Under the pieces are notes generated by a model. The model saw nothing but the letters and a program-made list of their open reading frames with translations, was not told the DNA's origin and did no database searches. From contig NC_089584.1 of the NCBI RefSeq assembly GCF_019320115.1, positions 74,307,533 through 74,371,532 of the forward strand: a DNA stretch of 64,000 bases, in the 5' to 3' direction. This DNA comes from Miscanthus floridulus (lineage: Eukaryota > Streptophyta > Magnoliopsida > Poales > Poaceae). Both the position numbers and the translations under genes were made by a program. Shown here piece after piece: positions 57,022-64,000 of this stretch (positions are counted from its first letter, which is position 1; every line of letters starts with the position of its first letter).

Positions 57022-58968
57022 ATGCCTAATAGTGAAAGTTTGGCACTACTTGATGAGGGTCCTGATGAAGCCGTACAGAATTCAGGCCGCAGAAGCAGGA
57101 GAAGATCTCCAGTATGGAACTATTTTGAAGAGTTACCAAATGAGGGAAAAGCCATCTGCATCCATTGTAGATCAAAACTGGCATATCATCAGGGTCTTGG
57201 AATATCACATCTAAGGAACCATATTACATCTACCTGCAAAGAACTTCCTCCAGATATAGATCGCGGTTCGATTTTTCCAAAGGTTGTGCCTGGTGTAGAT
57301 GTTCGCAGTTTTGTATTGGACCCAAAGATAGTCAGGGATTTTAAGACCAAGTTTTGGATCACATCAAATATCTCCTTCAAAAAGATAGAAAATGGATTCT
57401 TTAAGAGAATGATGAAATCAGCCCATCCAAGCCTTGAAGTTCATGGTCGACATACGCTCAAGAGCAATTGCATGTCAGTGTATCAAGAAGAGAAGAAAAA
57501 GATAGCAAGTGGTTTTTCCAATATAGATTCCTGTGTTAGCTTCACTTCAGATATGTGGACTTCAGTTCAGAATCTTGGATACATATGTTTGACTGCACGT
57601 TTTATAGATGAAGAGTGGAATTTGCACAAGCATCTTATCAATTTTAAACAAGTTCTTCATCCTCATAATGCTGCTGCAATTCATAGTAAAATCATGGACT
57701 GCCTTTATGAGTGGGATCTATCCAATAAAGCTTTAGCTTTTACTCTAGATAATGCCACCTCAAATGATGGAGCTGTACGAAAGCTAAAAGGCACTCTTTG
57801 GAGACGTATGCCCTTTCAAGGTGCTGATCTTCATGTGAGGTGTTCAGCTCACATTCTGAACTTGATTGTCCAAGATGGAATGGAAACCATACAGAATATC
57901 ATTGAGCCTGTTAGGAATGTCATTAAGCATATTTCATCATCTAGCTCTCGGCTGCAGATTTTCAATACCATTCCGCACCAATTTAATCTTCGACCTAAGA
58001 GGGGATTCACCCTAGATGTTCCTACAAGGTGGAACTCTACTTATGACATGCTTGAAGAAGCTCTTCAGTATAAGGATGCCTTGACCCACTATGCTAATCT
58101 GCAGAACATTCAAGGACCCAACCTTGAGCAATGGAACTTAGCAGAAAGAGTTTGCAATTTTTTGAAAATTTTTGCTGATGCAACCAAAGTCTTCTCACAG
58201 CATAATTCTCCTAGTTCGCATAGGTATGTTGAAGAGGTTTGGGGGATAAGGGAACTACTCCTCGATGAAAAAAAAAACATGAGTGATGAATTCTTGAAGG
58301 TCTTGTGTGATGACATGAAGTCAAAGTTTGACAAATATTGGGATGAACCTAACAAAATCCTTTTTGGTTGCGTCGCTATTAGATCCACGGTACAAGTTAT
58401 TCTTTTTGAGGTATTGTCTCATGAAATTTTATGGAGAGGAAGTGGCTGATAGCAAAGCAAATGCTGCTCTTACTTGGTTTAAAGTGTATTATTCTCATTA
58501 CGAGAGCATGCTGCAAAGGAGTTCACAGAGTACTGCTTCTTCATCGCCCGAAGTGGGTGGTTCAGCAAGTACACTTTCTTTGTTATCTGGAAAACGCAAG
58601 CTGGGGCTGGAATTTGCAATGTTTAGGCATCAACGAAGGCCTCATCGATCAAGAAGATCAGAAGTTGACACTTACCTAGATGAAGTTCAGAAACGGTGGA
58701 AGCACTCATAGGTGCTAAGGATTGGCTCAAAGTCTACCTATCAGATGATGAAAATGAAGATGGTAAAACATTTTTTTGATATGCAATTAACATTTGATGA
58801 TATGTCTAGTTATGACCTGTTTCTGTGATTACATATCTTGTTACTGCTGTGAAAATAAAAATGTTTTGGGAATGCGAATGCCTGTGAACACCTCATTTTT
58901 TTGGTGCAGGAACTGTGACAGAAGTGACTACTGCTCGAGTTTCTCACCGCGTGGATGTGAGGATTTAG
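57022..58968 (+). pseudogene. hAT transposase of element H (BED finger, broken C-terminus)
   Basis: ATG 57022, just after a splice acceptor at 57008. A BED zinc finger is at residues 28-72 (CIHC, then HLRNHITSTC). The RNase H-like core has FTSDMWTS (first catalytic D, about 57541-57564) and FTLDNATSND (second D, about 57739-57768), then DVPTRWNSTYDML. A one-base insertion in a T run at about 58361 shifts the frame; the true frame continues in 58328-58711. In the dimerisation domain, sequence between DTYLDE (about 58669) and the terminal AKDWLKVYLSDDENEDG (about 58715) is missing, including the usual S-E-S-A-F block with the third catalytic residue. The last exon is 58910-58968. It is therefore inactive. 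Confidence 0.88.
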
Positions 58969-59249
58969 TGAACACCTTGCCCATACTCATACAGATTAGC
59001 ATCTACAGCTTAAATTCTTCTGTTTAAGTTAGATACTATGGCTACTGATTTGCTTCTCAAAAAGATGTATTGATTAGCATATACAGCTTTAGCTTCAGTT
59101 ATTAAGTTAAAAAAGGTATATCAGTTGCTTTAAAGTTTTTTGCTGTATTTGCTTGCAACTTATGAGCAGACATGTGATGTATGAATGATGAATGCCTGGT
59201 ATGTTTAAGGGCAAATATTTGTTTCTGCATTTACCAGTTTTGGGTTACC

Positions 59250-59452
59250 TGCATTCCTTGCTGTGGGGCAGCTTCTCCTTCCCCTTGACGTCGGTGCCGG
59301 CGACAGTCCAGTCCAAAGTTGTCCTGCACGTACACCAGCACCGTGACGGCCAGCACGTACACCAGCACAGTTGTCCTGCACACCGATGCTGACGAAAAAG
59401 TAGAACCAGTTGAAGAAGCGCAGCATCTTGTCGTGCTCGCCGTCGTGGGACT
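59250..59452 (-). pseudogene. Captured NPF/PTR transporter gene fragment in element H
   Basis: The minus strand reads DGEHDKMLRFFNWFYFFVSIG. Overlapping in another frame it reads TVLVYVQDNFG. Both match the conserved RFFNWFYF...TVLVYxQDN block around transmembrane helices 4-5 of NRT1/PTR (NPF) nitrate and peptide transporters. The match is interrupted by a small tandem duplication (CAGCACGTACACCAGCAC-type units at 59328-59368) and frameshifts. It is much more GC-rich than the surrounding element. It is not expected to make a transporter. Confidence 0.62.
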
Positions 59453-60270
59453 CGTAGTTAGTTGGATTGTGTTGGATGGATTGGACTTTGGTGGAAAGTT
59501 AGACTGGACTTGGATTGGACGTTTCTAATAATTATAAGGGCTGGACTGGTTAGGGACGTTGGTTTAGTCCATATTCTGCTGGATTCCTACGTTCGGATTT
59601 TGGATGTGCATCCATTCTCAGGTGTATTTGCCAGCATATATAAATAATACCCATTACCCAATTAATGAAATATAAGTAACTCTGATTGCAGGAACTACAC
59701 GCACAGTTTAGTCTCTAATTAGGTATCCTCTCAAAACAACAGAGGTGACATCCCTATTGGGCATTACAACAAACATCCTATAGGCATGATTTGAACTTGA
59801 ATTCATCTATCTATATCATCCCAAACCACACAAACAAAAACTCCATCGACTTTCCTACGCATGGACAAAAACTCCATCGACTTTCCTACACATGGAATCA
59901 GATGAATCGGCGTAGTGGGTTCAGTGACTCCTACAAGAAGATGGATAAGTTTGATTCACCTTGGGCTCGGATGCAGGAACCAAGTAGCGCCGCCTCCCTG
60001 GCCCGGGAAGAGATTGGGACGGAGGAAGAACTAGGAGGTGTGATTTTGGCGGATCTGCGATCCCTGTTCCCGTGCCTCCGGTTCTTGGACGGCGATGGGA
60101 AATTCGGAAACGGTGGGCGGCAGGTTTCTTTCTTGGTTCCAAATCCAGGGGCAAAGGCGCCCGGAGCCCGGAGGAGAGGGGAAGGCAGGGGAGGCGCGAC
60201 TGGAGTCGCCGAACGCGAGAGATGGCGAGAGGCGACCGCACCACGTGTACGCTGGGTGGGGCCTACGTAA

Positions 60271-60771
60271 GCAGGATAGAGAATTCCTTCGTCTATACTT
60301 TCCCTTCACTGCTGGGCCGGACTTATCATGAAAAAACAGGCCTATGATCCCACCATTGACCTGGCCCAGCAAACGAAGCCTAATTTGATTATTCGACCGC
60401 TATTTTTTTTTCTAAAAGAAATGGAAATGAGACTAGAAGTGGAGTATCATCTCCCGGCGTAGTTTGGCCAGAAAAAGCTCATTTGCCAGTTCAGAGTTGC
60501 CTTTGATTAATCGTGAACTTTACCTAGCCATTAGACAGTTTGGTTAATACTATCTTGTATCCATTGACATTTTCAATTCATAACGATCGTATCCTTTTTT
60601 TTGATCATTCTTCCTCCTCTCCTTTTTTTTTTGATCAATTCTTCCTCCTCTCCTAGTAGGAACACCGATGAGCCACCGGCATTTCCTCCCTTCATTTCCT
60701 CAATTGAACTTCTTCACGACACTATTGTTCATTGGGCTCTTGGCATTGTCATTGTCTTCCTTCGTTGTATT
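60271..60771. repeat. Intergenic region with a 31-bp tandem duplication
   Basis: No gene is seen. At 60592-60655 a unit of about 31 bp, T-run plus GATCAATTCTTCCTCCTCTCC, is present twice with a one-base difference. Confidence 0.6.
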
Positions 60772-61308
60772 GGAAAAAAGTTCATATTACTCCCTCCAAG
60801 CTTGGCCTATCTCCAAATAACCCCCAAACTAACATTTGGTTCAATTTACTCCCTCAAACTATTTAGGTTGGTCCAACTAACACCTTCAAAAGATTTTTAT
60901 TCTTTTTATTTCTCTATGTACAAATTATATTTTAGTTTCAAATTTTGTAAGGTGACAGAGGACATTGTATTTTGTATTAGAAAAATGCACTATGAATTTT
61001 TCATCATTATGTTTTATACGATATTGTACCTCCCATGTTAATTTATTATTAAATTTCCTAAACTATCAAAATAGTGACAAAAAGTTAAGATATATTTTTC
61101 TAACATAACTTATGATGTTCCCTATCATATCACAAAAAGTTGATATTAAGACTCAACTAATATGTGGGAAAACAAAAATAACAAACCATGTTAAGGGGTA
61201 AACTAGACCAACTGAAATAGTTAAGGGAGTAAATTAAACCAAATGTAAGTTTATGAGGTAATCTAGACATATGTCAAACTTGAGGGGAGTAATTTGGATT
61301 TTTTTCCC
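60772..61308. mobile_element. MITE-like element with about 110-bp terminal inverted repeats
   Basis: The left arm begins GGAAAAAAGTTCATATTACTCCC. The right arm reverse complemented begins GGGAAAAAAATCCAAATTAC and then TCCC. The arms stay alignable for about 110 bp (shared ACATTTGGTT, AATTTACTCCCT and AGTTGGTC blocks). The interior is AT-rich. The target duplication is not clear, so the family (perhaps Mutator-like) is not assigned. The 146-codon frame 60601-61041 overlaps it and is not a gene. Confidence 0.6.
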
Positions 61309-61365
61309 ATCGTATTTGGTGGCTCCCTGTCCCTGGTCATTGCCTACCATCGATAGGTTGACTTA

Positions 61366-61707
61366 GGCCCTCTGCAGTGTATAGCTTAAGTAGTGCCAAA
61401 AGAAGACAGAGAAAATCTTAGCACCGCTCTATACACTACAATAGCCGATGCCAGTGCCTGAAATTTCTGGAGCGGATCAAGTAGTTGCTCCGTTGCCTAC
61501 TTCTGCGTTGTGAATTAAATAATCAAAGTTGGATGCTTTTGCCTGTACTCCCTACATCAGATGGATTGATGTAGTATTTTATATGGATGCTTTTTTCGTT
61601 TGCGGGACCAAGAGTGATGCTAGCACACTGGCTTGATGATGCCAGTTCTGATGAGCCTACGTGTATCGAAAAAAATTTCAGGCACTACTAGTATGCTGTA
61701 GAGGGCC
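61366..61707. mobile_element. Tourist-like MITE (342 bp, TTA duplication)
   Basis: Ends GGCCCTCTGCAG and, reverse complemented, GGCCCTCTACAG, flanked by TTA at 61363-61365 and 61708-61710. These are the size and duplication of PIF/Harbinger-derived MITEs. Confidence 0.8.
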
Positions 61708-61876
61708 TTAGTGGCACCTCTATCCTGCCACCATCCAATCCACTGGTCCTTCACCACACCATGCCCGGGGGCATCCCATTCCCATCTCCCGATTGCTAAT
61801 AGCATACCGTCCCACCAAAACCAACCAACCTGCCACACAGGTTTTCTTCTTCTACTCCCTCCATTTCAATCTATAA

Positions 61877-62443
61877 GGGTGTATTTAGTTGCTTGGATCT
61901 ATATGGATGGGATGAAACCATCCATGAATGAGGTGTGTTTGGTTGGTAGATCAGTGGGATAAGAAAATCCATGGATAGAGAATATTCCTCCTAGATGCTG
62001 GATTTTGTGGTTGAAAAATCTGATAAACTAGCTTATTTATGTCTTCTAATCTTTATCATTAATAAATAATTTAAAGATTGTTAGTATGTTGTATTATTAC
62101 TTAATAATTATGATGGTAGGATTAGTTCTGATAAGTGCTAATATGTCGATTAGTGCATGTTTTGTGTGCTAATTAGAATATTAGTGGTGCTAATTAACAT
62201 ATTTTATTTTAAATTAGTGATTATCATGAAAAAATAGTATTAGTGTCTAATTAGTTGTTATTATTTTTAAATAATATATATAATTAGTCAACTATTCTCA
62301 TCCCATTCACTTTCGTCCATCTGACCAAACAGAAAAATGACTCGTCCCATCCATCCAACCAAATATGCATCATGGATATACTTCTCCCAATATCCATGGA
62401 TCGCCATATCCCATCCAACGTCGACCTTGAACCAAACGCATCC
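61877..62443. mobile_element. Tourist-like MITE nested in the Stowaway (567 bp)
   Basis: Ends GGGTGTATTTAGTTGC and, reverse complemented, GGATGCGTTTGGTTCAAG, flanked by TAA at 61874-61876 and 62444-62446. The GATGGGATG motif lies near both ends. Confidence 0.8.
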
Positions 62444-62449
62444 TAAGAT

Positions 62450-62514
62450 GTTTTGACTTTTTTTCGAAAACACGACTTCACGCGTATTTTACTAAGAAGG
62501 TTTTGACTTTTTTT
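62450..62514 (-). mobile_element. Very short LINE-tail insertion with 15-bp duplication
   Basis: GTTTTGACTTTTTTT occurs at 62450-62464 and 62500-62514, flanking 35 bp (62465-62499). On the minus strand this reads like the 3' end of a grass LINE: an AGTAAAATACGCG... body ending in GTTTTCG followed by A. It lies in the right arm of the Stowaway. Confidence 0.5.
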
Positions 62515-62780
62515 GAGATATTGCTATTATTATGTATCTACTAGACATATTGTATATCTAAGTGTACAACAAAAGTTATGTATCTAGATAGAAAAGTCAA
62601 AACGTCTTATAATTTGAAATAGAGAAAGTAAGACGGATGCTCCTTTTGAAAAATCCCCTCCTACAACCCAACCTAAACCAAAATCTTGGGTCATCTAAAT
62701 GTTTGTCATCAATAACAATTGAGGAGGAGCTTGCCTTCAACACAAATTTAAGAACAATCCAAGGAGAAGAATTCAGATAT

Positions 62781-62898
62781 GGCCATGTTCGTTTGTCTTA
62801 TGAGCCGTACTATTTTAACAAACGAACAGTATTTTCTCTCATAACAAATCAGTGAACAATACTTCTAGCCATGGCTTTTCAGCTAAGCGAACAGGACC
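62781..62898. mobile_element. 118-bp MITE with TAT duplication
   Basis: The left end is GGCCATGTTCGTTTG and the right end reverse complemented is GGTCCTGTTCGCTTAG. TAT flanks it on both sides (62778-62780, 62899-62901). The interior CAGTATTTTCTCTCATAAC and AACAAATCAGTGAAC blocks match a very common small grass MITE pattern. Confidence 0.72.
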
Positions 62899-63009
62899 TA
62901 TGCCCATGAAGTGAGAAACAACACGTACCCATGCATGTACACATGCACACTTATTCTATCTCTATAAGCACCTCTCAGAGACTAATATGCGTCATGGTGT
63001 CAAACAGCA

Positions 63010-63350
63010 CGCCATTTTTTTGCGAACATGCCTCGGTAAGTATTTCATTAAGAAAAAAGGAATTACAAGACACTGCTACAAGAGATAGCCTACACCATCT
63101 AACATTAGAAAAAAAATCAGCCATAAATGTAAGTTTCCATGTTGAGTCATAGATTTGTTCCACCACAGATAACCTAACCAATTTAAATCTAAAATAGAAT
63201 TCACCGAGGTAGATGACCGATTTATTAGCAGTAGTGTCTCTGCTTCAGGCGAAGCTTGGATTATAATGGGTACAGACAAAGCAGCCTGATCCCACCAGTA
63301 TACAATCAACCCCTGCCACTGATCGCAAATCCGATGCGCCAAGGAAGTTG
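63010..63350 (-). mobile_element. Possible 5'-truncated LINE 3' end
   Basis: The minus strand has an 89-codon frame (63342-63076), then TTAATGAAATACTTACCGAG, then GCATGTTCGC and a run of A. The TAATGAAAT...GAGGCATGTTCG plus poly-A end resembles grass LINE termini. I could not define a target duplication. From 63351 to 63740 I see no gene. Confidence 0.35.
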
Positions 63351-63740
63351 ACCTGATAGATAAACATAATAGCAGGCGCCTGCTAAATAGTATTTCTGTT
63401 ATTAGGTATCACGCAAATTAATGCCAAAGGAGATTAAGGCTTGTATTGTACTAGTATCATGTTACAGCTAATTCATGTCATATCAACATGAACCAATTCC
63501 ATCGGAAAAGAATTGTTATTAATTACAAAACAAACTAATTCAGAACCGTATATGAGAACCGCGAATGAAAATAATGGTGTTACAACCTGAAGTAGGTTAC
63601 TGGTAATCAAAGAACAAATTAAATCGAATGGGATAAATGTAAAGTCATTTTTTTCCTATCCTCACGCAGTAGTATTTGTGAGCCCATGCATCAGTTAGCA
63701 GGGAGGTGGCAAGGTGAAGATGTCAATATTTCTTCCCCCA

Positions 63741-64000
63741 CTACTGCTCGCCGACGTAGCTGGCGACGGCGGCGATCACCGCCGCGCGGAAGTTGGGATC
63801 CCCGACCGCCTTCTGCATGATGTTAGCCATCGGGACGAGGTTGCCGTGACTCGACGCCGCAGTCGGCGGCGGCGGACAGGCTTATGGTCACGGCGCCGCT
63901 GGACGAATAGCGTTGCGGCGCCGGTGGCAGCACGGAGATGGGGAAGGCCAGCCGCGGCGCACCGTCGCAGCTGGTGCGGAGAGCGGCGGCGGTAGCAGCA
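63741..64000 (-). pseudogene. 3' end of a GC-rich gene, possibly WRKY group IIb, with a frameshift
   Basis: The minus strand ends MANIMQKAVGDPNFRAAVIA then AVASYVGEQ and TAG (63743-63741). The D-P-N-F-x-x-A-x-x-A-A-x-x-S-Y-V-G pattern is the C-terminal tail seen after the WRKY domain in group IIb WRKY transcription factors. Upstream sequence (63999-63850) is open in another frame with a Ser/Ala-rich stretch containing TISLSAAAD, so a one-base shift near 63850 separates them. The WRKYGQK domain itself, if present, is right of the window. If the shift is a sequencing error this is an ordinary gene end. Confidence 0.45.

Larger units (their letters stand above)
55460..59626 (+). mobile_element. 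Element H: complete hAT transposon (4167 bp)
   Basis: Perfect 17-bp inverted repeats (TACACCTGAGAATGGAT at 55460; its complement ending at 59626) and a perfect 8-bp duplication TTTGCCAG (55452-55459 and 59627-59634). Subterminal TTGGACT/TTGGAT repeats lie at both ends (55490-55550, 59455-59525). It encodes a BED-finger hAT transposase on the plus strand and carries a captured transporter gene fragment near its right end. 55640-55970 is a second GC-rich block that I cannot identify (minus-strand frame 55972-55562). 55980-57000 is non-coding apart from a probable intron ending CTATAG at 57008. Confidence 0.93.
55349..60270 (-). promoter_or_regulatory. Leader intron, leader exon and promoter region of the CBS gene
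   Basis: An acceptor (TTTCTTGTAG at 55360-55351) lies two bases upstream of the ATG. The best matching donor is GTGAATC at 59959-59953, following a GC-rich untranslated leader exon (about 60235-59960) that ends CCGAGCCCAAG. The intron would be 4609 bp, of which 4167 are element H; without it the intron is about 430 bp. A G-box-like CACGTGT lies at about 60242-60248. Exon limits upstream are a prediction. cDNA could confirm the junction 59960/55350. Confidence 0.6.
61855..62628. mobile_element. Stowaway MITE, split by a Tourist insertion
   Basis: Left arm CTCCCTCCATTTCAATCTAT (61855 on). The right arm reverse complemented is CTTTCTCTATTTCAAATTAT. Both are followed by AAGAYGTTTTGACTTTT once the inner insert is removed. 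The flanking dinucleotide is TA (61853-61854, 62629-62630). Without inserts it is about 200 bp, typical of Stowaway. Confidence 0.82.

Noticed and set aside
59791..60270. 159-codon plus-strand frame across the leader exon
   Set aside because: GC-rich leader/promoter sequence of the minus-strand gene is open on both strands, and no domain or splice context supports a plus-strand protein.
60601..61041. 146-codon plus-strand open frame
   Set aside because: It overlaps the inverted-repeat element at 60772-61308 and is phenylalanine/serine/isoleucine-rich with no domain, as expected of AT-rich DNA.

Overview
This window is plant nuclear DNA from a grass, most likely Andropogoneae (sorghum, sugarcane, Miscanthus or maize relatives). 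The evidence is the repeat content (Sirevirus-type Ty1/copia elements, a Tekay-type chromovirus, Tourist and Stowaway MITEs, PIF/Harbinger and hAT transposons), GT-AG introns, and GC-rich gene starts. There are no bacterial-style operons, CRISPR arrays or RNA genes that I could support. About 85 percent of the window is transposable elements stacked inside one another. Only one apparently intact host gene is present.

Layout. (1) 1-18812 holds three minus-strand Sirevirus-like copia elements nested like Russian dolls. A (1-4621, continuing off the left edge) sits in the 3' LTR of B (4622-13593). B sits in the 3' LTR of C (13594-18812). C lies inside the coding sequence of a histone H2B gene, of which the promoter and first 26 codons survive at 18813-19050. 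(2) 19274-25664 is a 6.4-kb PIF/Harbinger-like element D with matching terminal inverted repeats and a 3-bp TTT duplication. It carries an internally deleted DDE transposase, a Myb/SANT protein and two further gene remnants: a GRF-type zinc-finger protein and an RNase H1-N/viroplasmin-like protein. Each of these two ends in a C-terminal hydrophobic segment. A 196-bp hAT MITE is nested near the left end of D. (3) 26589-51962 is a Sirevirus E of the B family with a 5-bp GCCAT duplication. It is itself inserted in an older Sirevirus LTR remnant. E has been split by a Tekay chromovirus F (33102-43340, plus strand, 4.4-kb 3' LTR, broken by at least twelve stops) and by a small gag-protease-only Ty3/gypsy element G (45809-50752, ACCAA duplication). 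(4) 53253-60270 is the host gene: a minus-strand, five-coding-exon gene for a 455-residue four-CBS-domain protein of the SnRK1-gamma-like (At1g69800) type. Its long 5'-leader intron contains a complete 4.2-kb hAT element H (55460-59626, perfect 17-bp inverted repeats, perfect 8-bp duplication). H carries a broken transposase and a captured fragment of an NPF/PTR transporter gene. (5) 60300-63700 is a gene-flanking region packed with MITEs, including a Tourist inside a Stowaway. (6) 63741-64000 is the 3' end of another minus-strand gene, possibly WRKY group IIb, broken by a frameshift.

Functionally the retroelements are all defective: premature stops, frameshifts, lost catalytic residues, a lost primer-binding site, or absent pol. 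They read as a record of successive insertions followed by decay. The stops in F are almost all explained by C-to-T change at CG or CAG/CTG sites, which fits decay of heavily methylated heterochromatin. The CBS gene appears to have kept its coding exons intact despite a hAT insertion in its leader intron.
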